From Akkermansia sp. (GTDB lineage: Bacteria > Verrucomicrobiota > Verrucomicrobiia > Verrucomicrobiales > Akkermansiaceae), in NCBI GenBank assembly GCA_017435365.1, contig JAFSFD010000016.1:1-42392 (forward strand): a stretch of 42,392 bases of DNA. Reading direction: 5' to 3'. The notes beneath the pieces are model-generated. The model worked only from the letters and a program-made list of their open reading frames with translations. It was not told the DNA's origin and did not search any database. Positions 30,708-38,732 of the stretch are shown here, piece by piece. Positions within the stretch are counted from its first letter, which is position 1; every line of letters begins with the position of its first letter. Made by a program: the position numbers and the translations under genes.

Positions 30708-31721
30708 ATGCAATCGGGCCGGCAAAAGGGAATAGAATCGCTTTATGTATTAAAGGCAATCTGTGCCTTTTTTGTTGTGTGCATTCATATCCCTCTCCCT
30801 GTGCCTGTGCTGGAACCTTTTCTGGGCGTAGGGGTTCCCTGTTTTTTGTGTATTTCCGGGTATTTGTTGTATTCGGCAGATAGACGCGTGGAATTAGGAA
30901 AGTGCATAGCCTGGGCCAAGAAAGCATTTTTTCTTGCGATTGCGTTAAATATTATAAATGGTACAATAAGTTCCTTTATACTGGGGAAAAATGTGTTTAT
31001 TGCAGATTGGGTTGTTTATGTAAAAACCATATTTCTTGGAACGGGAATATGCGGGGTTTTGTGGTATCTCCATGCGCTTGGTCAGGCGTTGCTGGTTATG
31101 TGGCTGGTTCTCAGATTCCGGCCGCAATTAGTTACTCTTCTTCCTATTTTATTTATTGCTGCTCATCTAATAAGTGTATATGAGACCGGGACCACGCTTG
31201 ATATCGGTGTTCCCATTCATCTTTCGGCTTTGCGCCACACTTTCCTTACAATATCGCTTCCATGCATTGCAACAGGGTACCTTATTCATCAATATAAGGA
31301 GCCTCTGTTGAAAAGTCTGAAAGTGGAGCTTTGGTTGCTGTGCTTCGTGATTGCTGCTGCATTGGAACATCTGCTGAGAATTGAGCTGTGCGGGTCAAGT
31401 TGTATATATTTGCTTGCGACATATCCACTCGTGGTTTTTCTGATGCTGATTTGTGCTAAATATGATAATTATCCAATGCCCTTCATCTCCGGATTAGGCA
31501 GGCTGCATTCGCCGAATATATATTATTTTCATGGATTGATTATCATGTATCTATGCGAGATCGGAGTCCCTGATTGTTACGGTCTTGTTCTGGCGTTTTG
31601 CGTCTATATTGCCTGTATCCCCTTTTCTTATATGTTTAATCTCGTCAGCAGATTCTGGAAAACATCCATTTGGAGGCCTTTCATGAGAGTGCTTGCATCC
31701 AGAATCAGCTGTGTGCGGTAG
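30708..31721 (+). CDS. Acyltransferase family 3 membrane protein
   Basis: 337 residues with about ten transmembrane helices. The N-terminus fits the family: GIESLYVLKAICAFFVVCIH (the conserved helix-1 His) and GVGVPCFLCISGYLLY, where SGYLL is the typical (F/S)GYL motif. Acyltransferase-3 proteins O-acylate surface sugars (O-antigen, peptidoglycan, succinoglycan) using acyl-CoA from the cytoplasm. GC content is clearly below that of neighbours, with many TTT, ATA and TAT codons, which suggests horizontal transfer. It heads a plus-strand set with two glycosyltransferase genes. Confidence 0.85.
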   Translation: MQSGRQKGIESLYVLKAICAFFVVCIHIPLPVPVLEPFLGVGVPCFLCISGYLLYSADRRVELGKCIAWAKKAFFLAIALNIINGTISSFILGKNVFIADWVVYVKTIFLGTGICGVLWYLHALGQALLVMWLVLRFRPQLVTLLPILFIAAHLISVYETGTTLDIGVPIHLSALRHTFLTISLPCIATGYLIHQYKEPLLKSLKVELWLLCFVIAAALEHLLRIELCGSSCIYLLATYPLVVFLMLICAKYDNYPMPFISGLGRLHSPNIYYFHGLIIMYLCEIGVPDCYGLVLAFCVYIACIPFSYMFNLVSRFWKTSIWRPFMRVLASRISCVR

Positions 31722-31753
31722 GAATACAGACAACAGTATTGCAATCTTCTGAT

Positions 31754-32650
31754 ATGAAATTTTACATCGTAACACCCACCTATAATGCTCTTTCATGGCT
31801 GGAACGCAACGTGCGCTCTGTGGCTGACCAGGTAGGACAGGGGGTGGAGGTTCACCACCATGTGCAGGATGGAGGTTCTGCTGATGGAACACCACAGTGG
31901 TTGAATGACTGGCAGCGCAAGCACTCTGATGCGCCCGGGTATACTTTCACCTATGAAAGTGTCCGGGATGCCGGCATGTATGATGCCATCAACAAGGCAT
32001 GGGATAAAATGCCCTCAGATGCCGCAGTAACCGCGCACCTCAATAGTGATGAACAATACCTGCCCGGGGCGCTGAAAGGCGTTTCTGAGGCATTTGAGGC
32101 GCATTCTGCGGCAGAAATCGTGCTGGGTACCTATATCATTGTTGATGCGAACAGCCGGTATATATGCCACCGACGCCCTGTGAGACCGGCACGCTGGCGA
32201 AGTCAGACCGTGTGTGAAATCATTACGTGCTCCTGTTTTCACCGGGTAGATACATTCCTGAGGCGCGGCATTCGTTTTGATACCCGGTATCGGGCGTTGG
32301 CTGATATGTTGTTCTACAGGGAAATTGTGAACTCGGCTCCACGGTTCTGTGTGAGGCCGCAATTGATTACCAGCATGTTTACGGTGACGGGGGATAACCT
32401 GGCATGGAGTCAGGCCTCCCAAAATGAATGGGATGCAGAAATGAACCGATTGCCTTGGTATGTATCTCGGCGGCATGGTATAGCCTACCGGGTCAACAAC
32501 CTGTTGCGCCGCATAGCAGACATGCTGAGCCCCGCGCCGGGAAAATATTCCATCTATATGCCTCAGAAGGACGAGCGGGATACATATTGTATTCATCGAC
32601 CCACAGCACACTGGGGGATGCGGACCACTGCGGATGATGCAGAAAAATAA
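31754..32650 (+). CDS. Family 2 glycosyltransferase, WcaA type
   Basis: 298 residues from the ATG at 31754 (MKFYIVTPTYNALSWLERNV). VEVHHHVQDGGSADGT and TAHLNSDEQYLPGAL carry the nucleotide-sugar and metal-binding acidic residues in the GT-A order; YESVRDAGMYDAINKAWD is characteristic of the group acting on O-antigen or colanic-type chains. No membrane helix is present, so it is a cytoplasmic enzyme adding a sugar to a lipid-linked chain. An upstream frame extension exists but overlaps the acyltransferase end and lacks the fold. Confidence 0.9.
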   Translation: MKFYIVTPTYNALSWLERNVRSVADQVGQGVEVHHHVQDGGSADGTPQWLNDWQRKHSDAPGYTFTYESVRDAGMYDAINKAWDKMPSDAAVTAHLNSDEQYLPGALKGVSEAFEAHSAAEIVLGTYIIVDANSRYICHRRPVRPARWRSQTVCEIITCSCFHRVDTFLRRGIRFDTRYRALADMLFYREIVNSAPRFCVRPQLITSMFTVTGDNLAWSQASQNEWDAEMNRLPWYVSRRHGIAYRVNNLLRRIADMLSPAPGKYSIYMPQKDERDTYCIHRPTAHWGMRTTADDAEK

Positions 32651-32658
32651 CGAACGAT

Positions 32659-33471
32659 ATGAGGAGAAAGTTTATTACATTTGCTGATTCCCGCCTGACG
32701 GGCGCATTGACCCGGATTGCGAAGCAGGCTCACGCCATGGCGTTTTTCGATGAAATTGAAACACTGACCGAAAAAGACCTGGATGCTGCTTACATAGAAG
32801 AAAATAAGCATCTGTTGAAGCGAGGTGTCCGCGGATTCGGATACTGGATATGGAAACCATACGTCATATGGCGGGCCCTGCAAGACATGGTCGAGGGAGA
32901 CGAGTTATATTATGTGGATGCCGGTTGTCACCTCAATCCCCGCGGGCGCATCCGTATGCTGGAGTATGCTGAGATACTGAGGCAGAATGAATTGGGAATA
33001 GCCGGCTTTGAACTCACTCCGGACTGTTCCGTTCGTGCTTTTACGAAAATGGATCTTCTGGAGCGTACGGGGGTAAGCGGACAAAATGAACTTCTGTCCA
33101 GACCTCAGATATGCGCAACACATGTCTTTGTTCGTAAAAATGCCGGCAGTATGGCGTTTTTAGAGGAATGGCTGGCCATTTGCCGTGATATACACCTTGT
33201 AGACGATACCCCCTCCGTACTGCCTAATTTGCCTTGTTTTGTGGAACATCGGCATGACCAGAGCGTTTTCTCCATCCTCTGCATGTTGCATGGTGCCGCC
33301 TTGCTGCCCGGCCGTGAGACATGGCCTGAGAACAACACGCGCGATTGGAGAACCATGATGGAATACCCCATCTGGGATAAGCGGGATCTGGGCATCACTT
33401 TGCACTCACTGGAGCGCCTCTTGCGAAAATTGCGAAAAGCGTGGTCAAAGATGGTGAGGTGCAGCTGTTGA
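32659..33471 (+). CDS. Putative glycosyltransferase of uncharacterised family
   Basis: 270 residues, 8 nt after the GT2 gene. Motifs: FDEIETLTEKDLDAAY, RGFGYWIWKPYVIWRAL, ELYYVDAGCHLNPRG (a likely DxD-type site) and VEHRHDQSVFSILCMLHG, in an order seen in poorly described capsule and LPS glycosyltransferases. There is no signal or membrane segment. The context (acyltransferase, GT2, GT4) supports surface-glycan assembly. The exact sugar is unknown. It ends 4 bp before the convergent GT4 gene, with no terminator between. Confidence 0.75.
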   Translation: MRRKFITFADSRLTGALTRIAKQAHAMAFFDEIETLTEKDLDAAYIEENKHLLKRGVRGFGYWIWKPYVIWRALQDMVEGDELYYVDAGCHLNPRGRIRMLEYAEILRQNELGIAGFELTPDCSVRAFTKMDLLERTGVSGQNELLSRPQICATHVFVRKNAGSMAFLEEWLAICRDIHLVDDTPSVLPNLPCFVEHRHDQSVFSILCMLHGAALLPGRETWPENNTRDWRTMMEYPIWDKRDLGITLHSLERLLRKLRKAWSKMVRCSC

Positions 33472-33475
33472 TAAT

Positions 33476-34717
33476 TTATCTGCACGCCGTGACGCGCGTG
33501 TAGATTTCATTCAGCGTGGCCATCTTGGCATCCCAGGTGAAGGCCTGGCAGCGTTTCAGTGCGCCGGCAGAGAGTTGCCGGCGCTTGTTCTCATGAGTGG
33601 CAAGATAATCCAGGTGGCGGGCGTAGTCGCAGATTACCTGTTTTCGGGAATAAATGGGAATTTTGATGCCGCAGTGGTCATTGATGACATGGGAGAAGCC
33701 GCAATGATCCAAGGCAATGATGGGCAGACCGTAGCGGAAGGCCTCAAATACCACGGTGGAGGTATCTTCCCGCACGCTGGTGATGCAGAACACATGGCTG
33801 CTGCTCATGATGCGGAAGGCCTCCTCGCGCGGCACAAAACCGTGGAAAGTGACCACTCCATCCAGCCCCAGGCGGTGAGCCAGTTGTTTCCATGCCTGCA
33901 TGCGGGGGCCTTTGCTGAGCACGTGCAACTCCATCTTCTCCTTGCAGTGGGGCAGGGCATGGAGCAGCAAATCCAGAGCTTTTCGGGGGATGTGTTCCCC
34001 GGCCCAGCAAATGCGCAGCGGGGTGCCTTCCTCGTGTGCAACGGGGGCGTGCCGCGTGTGCCCGGTCTCCAACCCCACCTCATTCATGAGCACGGCCTCA
34101 CGACCCCAGAAGCGTCGTATTTCTTCTACGGCTTTAGTGGTGCTGGTCAGAATGGCAGCAGCGTGTCGCGCAGCAGCTCTGGCAGAGAATCCCCATCGTT
34201 TCTGAATGCCGTTGAGTACATTCCGGATGCCGAAGTGCAGCGCGCCCACCGCACCCAGGCCGCTCAGCAGGCACCAGGGAGTATCTGTAAATCCACCCAG
34301 CGGCCCCCAGATGAAAGGCTTGCCCAGTTTCCACAGGAAGCCCGGCTCGCGAAATCCGGAAATGGTCACCTGGTGAACAATGTCGAAGTTTTCAGTCTTA
34401 TCCAGCTCTTTAGCCAGCAGGTATGCCTTGCGGTGCCAGGCCCGGTAGAACCAGTAGTAACTGGGGGGCCAGAACTTCCTCAATGTTTCGTGGTGGGTAC
34501 GTCGCACAAAGTGGAAGGTGATATTCTGCACTTTTTCCGGATGCTCAGCTGCAAACCGGGTGAGTGTTTCCTTGAACTCGCCTTCCTCAACAATGGCATG
34601 CACATCATGGTGCTTCGCAATGTTGCTCACGAAATTCCAGCCCATACCCGGTTCGGAGCCATAACCGGGGTCGCAGGCGTAGCAGCCCAGCAGAACTTTG
34701 AGGCGTTTATCCTTCAT
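33476..34717 (-). CDS. Family 4 glycosyltransferase
   Basis: 413 residues. The N-terminal domain starts KVLLGCYACDPGYGSEPGMG (donor/acceptor loop common in GT4). The C-terminal domain has LRICWAGEHIPRKALDLLLH, VTFHGFVPREEAFRIMSSSH and the retaining-enzyme motif EDTSTVVFEAFRYGLPIIAL (E-x7-E). A GT-B fold with a nucleotide-sugar donor is certain; the product is not. It faces the plus-strand glycan genes tail to tail, so the cluster is made of two opposed units. Its promoter lies within the fabG terminator region. Confidence 0.9.
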   Translation of the reverse strand: MKDKRLKVLLGCYACDPGYGSEPGMGWNFVSNIAKHHDVHAIVEEGEFKETLTRFAAEHPEKVQNITFHFVRRTHHETLRKFWPPSYYWFYRAWHRKAYLLAKELDKTENFDIVHQVTISGFREPGFLWKLGKPFIWGPLGGFTDTPWCLLSGLGAVGALHFGIRNVLNGIQKRWGFSARAAARHAAAILTSTTKAVEEIRRFWGREAVLMNEVGLETGHTRHAPVAHEEGTPLRICWAGEHIPRKALDLLLHALPHCKEKMELHVLSKGPRMQAWKQLAHRLGLDGVVTFHGFVPREEAFRIMSSSHVFCITSVREDTSTVVFEAFRYGLPIIALDHCGFSHVINDHCGIKIPIYSRKQVICDYARHLDYLATHENKRRQLSAGALKRCQAFTWDAKMATLNEIYTRVTACR

Positions 34718-34730
34718 GCGGTGCGCTCAC

Positions 34731-34759
34731 AGTCTATCAGTCAGAAGCCGTAAGGTCAA
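34731..34759 (-). promoter_or_regulatory. Promoter of the GT4 gene
   Basis: Minus strand: TTGACC (34754-34759), 17-nt spacer, TAGACT (34731-34736), 13 nt before the ATG at 34717. The -35 overlaps the T-run of the fabG terminator. Confidence 0.65.
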
Positions 34760-34792
34760 TAAAAAAGCCCGGGGACATCAGTCACCCGGGCT
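34758..34792 (-). terminator. Terminator of fabG
   Basis: Minus strand: an 8-bp GC-rich stem agcccggg/cccgggct (34785-34792 with 34766-34773) has an 11-nt loop and is followed by T6-T7. Confidence 0.9.
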
Positions 34793-34810
34793 GTGAAAAG
34801 ATGGATTATG

Positions 34811-35557
34811 TTACATCGTCATGCCGCCATCAACCACGATGACCTGGCCCGTGATGTAGCGGGCGTCATCGGAGGCGAGGAAAACGGCCGCATTGGCGAT
34901 GTCCTCGGGCTTGCCAAGGTCGGCCAGCGGGATGCGGGAGAGCAGGGCCTCGCGGGCCTTTTCGGGGATGGCATCGGTCATGTCCGTGGCGATGAAGCCG
35001 GGGGCGATGGCATTCACTGTCACCTTGCGGCTGGCAATTTCCTGGGCCATGGACTTGGTGAAGCCGATGACGCCGGCCTTGGAGGCGGAGTAGTTGCTCT
35101 GGCCCACGTTGCCGGTCATGCCGACGATGGAAGAGATGTTGATAATGCGACCGGCGGGGCTCTTCATGAGGGTGCGCTGCAGGGCTTTCACAAAGAGGAA
35201 CACGCTCTTGAGGTTGGTGGTGAGCACGGCGTCCCAGTCGCTTTCCTTCATGCGCATGAGCAGGCCGTCCTTGGTGATGCCGGCGTTATTCACCAGAATA
35301 TCGATGGCGGGGTACTCAGCCTGGATTTCCTTGATGCAGGTTTCTACGGCGGCAGCATCGGCCACATCGCAGGGGAAAGCCTTGCAGCTGTCCGGGAATT
35401 CGGCGTTGATGGCCTCTGCAGCGCTGCCGCAGGAGGCGGGGTTGCGGGAAATGAGGATAACCTTGGCCCCTTCAGCCGCAAAGCTGCGGGCAATCGCCTG
35501 GCCAATGCCGCGGCCGGCGCCGGTTACAACTGCTGTTCTACCTGCAAGTTTGTTCAT
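34811..35557 (-). CDS. fabG: 3-oxoacyl-[ACP] reductase
   Basis: 248 residues, standard. TGAGRGIGQAIARSF (NADPH-binding glycine motif), LVNNAGITKDGLLMRM, IINISSIVGMTGNVGQ (Ser) and YSASKAGVIGF (Tyr-x3-Lys) give the complete SDR tetrad. DMTDAIPEKAREALLSRIPLA and the C-terminal YITGQVIVVDGGMTM are typical of true FabG. It reduces 3-oxoacyl-ACP in fatty-acid elongation. It has its own leaderless-type promoter between the rng terminator and its start. No other fab gene is close. Confidence 0.94.
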   Translation of the reverse strand: MNKLAGRTAVVTGAGRGIGQAIARSFAAEGAKVILISRNPASCGSAAEAINAEFPDSCKAFPCDVADAAAVETCIKEIQAEYPAIDILVNNAGITKDGLLMRMKESDWDAVLTTNLKSVFLFVKALQRTLMKSPAGRIINISSIVGMTGNVGQSNYSASKAGVIGFTKSMAQEIASRKVTVNAIAPGFIATDMTDAIPEKAREALLSRIPLADLGKPEDIANAAVFLASDDARYITGQVIVVDGGMTM

Positions 35558-35566
35558 AGTGTTTGC

Positions 35567-35595
35567 ATTCTAGCGGAAAGCTAGAGTGAAATCAA
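35567..35595 (-). promoter_or_regulatory. Promoter of fabG
   Basis: Minus strand: TTGATT (35590-35595), 17-nt spacer, TAGAAT (35567-35572), 9 nt before the ATG at 35557. It overlaps the nominal stop codon of rng. Confidence 0.68.
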
Positions 35596-37263
35596 GGAAA
35601 ATGTGCAGACAAAAACGGCGCGTTTCCGTGGTGGATACGCGCCGGGTGGGGGAAAGGGGGGGGGGGCTGACATGTTCACCTGGAACAGCGGCTTGTTGTT
35701 GTTCGCCGGGTTCAGGATGGCGAAAGCCTCGCGGTGAATGGAGGGGTCGCTGCGGAAAATGAGGCGGCCGGCGCACTGGCGCTCCAGCTCCATGAGAAGC
35801 TTGGCATCCTCATTCTTGAAGCGGCTGAGCACATCGCTGTTCACCACCACAATCATATCGCCCACGTTGTCGCGGTAGCGCATGATAGTGGCTTTCAGCT
35901 GGCGCTGAATCTCCACGCTCATGGTCATCACGCTCTTCACGCGGCCGCGGCCGTGGCAGTACGGGCAGTGGTCGTTCACGTAGTCCAGCAGCGATTCGTT
36001 GATGCGCTGGCGGGTCATTTCCATGAGGCCGATGGGGGTAATCTGCATCACCTGGGTCTTGGCTTTGTCTCGCTTGAGGGCATCTTTCATGGCCTTGTAC
36101 ACGGCCATCTGGTCCTTGCGGTGGCGCATATCGATGAAGTCCACCACCACGAGGCCGCCGATGTTGCGCAGGCGCAGCTGGCGGGCGATTTCCCGGGCAG
36201 ATTCCAGGTTGGTTTCCAGGATGGTCTTGTCCAGGTCCTTGTTGCCCTTGTTGCGGCCGGTGTTGATATCGATGGCGATGAGTGCCTCCGTCTCATCAAT
36301 CACAAGGTAGCCGCCGCAGGGCAGCAGCACCTGGCGCTGGAAGGCCTCGTTAATCTGCTTCTCAATGCCCAGTTCCTCGAAGATGGGCTGGCGGTACTGG
36401 TGGTACTGGATGTGGCGCTTGGAGCGGCGGGAAATCTTGCCGGCAATCTCCTGCATGCGCTGGGTGGTCTCCAGGTTATCGCACACGATGTTGTCCACAT
36501 TGTCCGTGAGGAAGTCACGCGCCGTGCGCTCGATGAGATCCGGCTCGCGGTATACGCACATGGGGGCAGGGTTGGTGGCGAACTTCTCCTCCACCTCGCG
36601 CCACTGGGTCAGCAGCATGGCCAGGTCTCGCACAAAGTGGCGGAAACGCTGCCCCTGAGCCACCGTGCGCATGATGATGCCCATACCCTCCGGCACGTTG
36701 AGCTTCTGCACAATCTGGCGCAGGCGCTGGCGTTCCTTGGGGTCATCAATCTTACGGGAGATACCGAACTGGTCCGTGAAGGGCATGAGCACGATGTAGC
36801 GCCCGGCCAGGGAGATGTTGGTGGTCACGCGCGGGCCCTTGGAAGAGATGGGGCCCTTGGTCACCTGCACCATGATTTCGGAACCGATGGGGTAGATATC
36901 CGGTATATCCTTACTGGTAATCTTCTTCTGCTTCTTGCGGGGGCGTCCTTCGCGCTGAATCTCTTCCAGTGATGAATCGAGCGCCAGGGGCAGGGCATCC
37001 CAGAAGTGCAGGAATGCATTCTTCTCGTAACCTATGTCCACGAACATGGCCTTGAGGCCCGGCTCGATATTTTTGACGCGGCCCTTGAAGATGCCGCCTA
37101 CGATATTGTCTTCGCCCTCACGCTCAATGCTGTATTCCTCCAGTACGCCGTCCTCGAGCAATGCGACGCGGCGTTCCAGTTTTTCTGAGTTGATGACGAT
37201 AGTGGTGCCCTCCCTCGGGTTGCACTGGCCGAACCCGAGAAAGTGTTTAACAGTGTTAATCAT
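35581..37263 (-). CDS. rng: Ribonuclease E/G family endoribonuclease
   Basis: 560 residues from the ATG at 37263 (a TTG 18 nt upstream is the only alternative). S1 domain: GGIFKGRVKNIEPGLKAMFVDIG. Sensor and 5'-phosphate pocket region: GMGIIMRTVAQ. DNase I-like catalytic region: LVIDETEALIAIDINTGRNKG and GLVVVDFIDMRHRKDQ with the two metal-binding Asp. Zinc link: HCPYCHGRGRV. It has the length of RNase G, without the long RNase E scaffold. The C-terminus is odd: an 11-C run in the coding strand (35656-35666) gives SAPPPFPPPGAYPPRK and the frame then runs through a terminator hairpin. The true end may be frame-shifted. It lies downstream of mreB, as in many bacteria. Confidence 0.93.
   Translation of the reverse strand: MINTVKHFLGFGQCNPREGTTIVINSEKLERRVALLEDGVLEEYSIEREGEDNIVGGIFKGRVKNIEPGLKAMFVDIGYEKNAFLHFWDALPLALDSSLEEIQREGRPRKKQKKITSKDIPDIYPIGSEIMVQVTKGPISSKGPRVTTNISLAGRYIVLMPFTDQFGISRKIDDPKERQRLRQIVQKLNVPEGMGIIMRTVAQGQRFRHFVRDLAMLLTQWREVEEKFATNPAPMCVYREPDLIERTARDFLTDNVDNIVCDNLETTQRMQEIAGKISRRSKRHIQYHQYRQPIFEELGIEKQINEAFQRQVLLPCGGYLVIDETEALIAIDINTGRNKGNKDLDKTILETNLESAREIARQLRLRNIGGLVVVDFIDMRHRKDQMAVYKAMKDALKRDKAKTQVMQITPIGLMEMTRQRINESLLDYVNDHCPYCHGRGRVKSVMTMSVEIQRQLKATIMRYRDNVGDMIVVVNSDVLSRFKNEDAKLLMELERQCAGRLIFRSDPSIHREAFAILNPANNNKPLFQVNMSAPPPFPPPGAYPPRKRAVFVCTFSLISL
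35611..35644 (-). terminator. Terminator of the mreB-rng unit
   Basis: Minus strand: an 8-bp stem cggcgcgt/acgcgccg (35637-35644 with 35616-35623), then T5. It lies inside the last codons of rng as annotated. Confidence 0.75.
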
Positions 37264-37453
37264 TTTGGAAATAAAAGACAAAGTTTTAGGTTGAGGTTGG
37301 AGTTTTTTTTACCTGGTAAAACGGGGGAGAGAGCAGGCTGCCCGGTTGCGTTCCTCTGACGCCATGCAGCGGCCCCGCAAGTGGTGCGGTGCCGGGCCGG
37401 TGGGTTGGTTCGGAATGCGGAGCAGCTTTGCCGTTGTTTGTCAGCGGTCAGTC

Positions 37454-38470
37454 TTACTCCTCATCAAACACATCATCGTTTTCCTGGAGATACATGCCGG
37501 TGCCTTCTGCCACAGCACTCAGCGGGTCTTCAGAAATCATGATGGGCAGGCCTGTCTGCTCATGCAGCAAGTCACTGAGCCCACGCAGCAGGGCGCCGCC
37601 GCCGGCCACGGTGATACCGTGGTCGTACAGGTCGCTGGCCAGCTCCGGGGGGCAGTGGTCCAGCGTCTGGCGGATGGCTGATACGATGATGTTCAGTTTA
37701 TCCTGTAAAGCTTCGCGAATTTCTTCGGAGCGTACGGTGACCGTCTTGGGAAGACCGGTGCCGCGGTCTCGGCCTTTCACCTCCATCTGCAGCTCCTGCT
37801 GCAGCGGGTGGGCAGAGCCGACGCGAATCTTGATGTCTTCCGCTGTGCGCGGCCCCACCAGCAGGTTGTGAGCCGAAAGCATGTGACGGGTAATCGTTTC
37901 ATCCAGGGCATCGCCGCCGCACTTTTCAGATTGGCTGTATACAATGCCGGAAAGGGAGATAATGGCCACTTCCGTGGTGCCGCCGCCAATGTCAACAATC
38001 ATGCTGCCAATCGGTTCCGTCACGGGAAGCCCCACACCGATAGCGGCTGCCATGGGTTCCTCGATGAGCCGGACCCGGATGGCACCCGCCTCGTAGGCAG
38101 ATTCTTCAATGGCGTGGCGCTCCACTTCGGTGATGCCGGAGGGGTGCGCAATGAGGATACGCGGCCCGCGGATACTGCGGCCCTGGCAGGCGCGTTTGAT
38201 AAAGTAGCGCAGCATGTTGTGCGCTACCTCGAAATCGGCAATGACGCCTTCTTTGAGCGGGCGGATGGCCACTACGCTGCCGGGCGTGCGGCCCACCATG
38301 CGCTTGGCTTCCTCGCCCACGGCCTTCACCTTGTCGCCTTTCATGGCGACAACTGAAGGCTCACGCAGCACAATGCCCTGGTCCTTAATGTAGACCAGTG
38401 TATTGGCTGTGCCCAGGTCTATCCCGATGTCGTACGAGAAAAGCCTGGCGATTTTCTTAAAAATTTGCAT
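37454..38470 (-). CDS. mreB: Rod shape-determining protein MreB
   Basis: 338 residues. GIDLGTANTLVYIKDQGIVL (phosphate 1), VGRTPGSVVAIRPLKEGVIADF, IVDIGGGTTEVAIISLSGIV (phosphate 2) and VAGGGALLRGL (adenosine) are the actin-fold motifs of MreB. Membrane attachment is likely through the N-terminal amphipathic segment MQIFKKIARLFSYDI. MreB filaments steer lateral wall synthesis, implying a rod or oval cell. rng follows after 190 bp; mreC, mreD and mrdA are not in the window. Confidence 0.96.
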   Translation of the reverse strand: MQIFKKIARLFSYDIGIDLGTANTLVYIKDQGIVLREPSVVAMKGDKVKAVGEEAKRMVGRTPGSVVAIRPLKEGVIADFEVAHNMLRYFIKRACQGRSIRGPRILIAHPSGITEVERHAIEESAYEAGAIRVRLIEEPMAAAIGVGLPVTEPIGSMIVDIGGGTTEVAIISLSGIVYSQSEKCGGDALDETITRHMLSAHNLLVGPRTAEDIKIRVGSAHPLQQELQMEVKGRDRGTGLPKTVTVRSEEIREALQDKLNIIVSAIRQTLDHCPPELASDLYDHGITVAGGGALLRGLSDLLHEQTGLPIMISEDPLSAVAEGTGMYLQENDDVFDEE

Positions 38471-38693
38471 TGTGTAAAAAGGTGATTAAGATGGGGGGAT
38501 ACGGTGCGTGCCTTTCTTTCCACCCGGTCGGTCCTCCTTTTCAGGGGAATGAACCGTTCGCACTCCGGGTAGTCATGGGGCGGTGGTAACTGCTATCGCT
38601 ATAACGCACCCACGCGGAGTATAGAGGTGAGGCTGGCGTGTGTCAAGGAAATAATAGTGTGCTGACGGGGATTCCGGCGGGCGCAGATTAGGC

Positions 38694-38722
38694 TTGACCC
38701 CATACGCGCAATGGGGTAGAAC
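38694..38722 (+). promoter_or_regulatory. Promoter with internal operator-like palindrome
   Basis: TTGACC (38694-38699), 17-nt spacer, TAGAAC (38717-38722), 10 nt before the ATG at 38733. A perfect 7-bp inverted repeat accccat-N7-atggggt (38697-38703, 38711-38717) fills the spacer and touches both boxes, as expected for a repressor site. It also shows that an in-frame ATG at 38694 is not the start. Confidence 0.68.
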
Positions 38723-38732
38723 AAAGGTGTTC

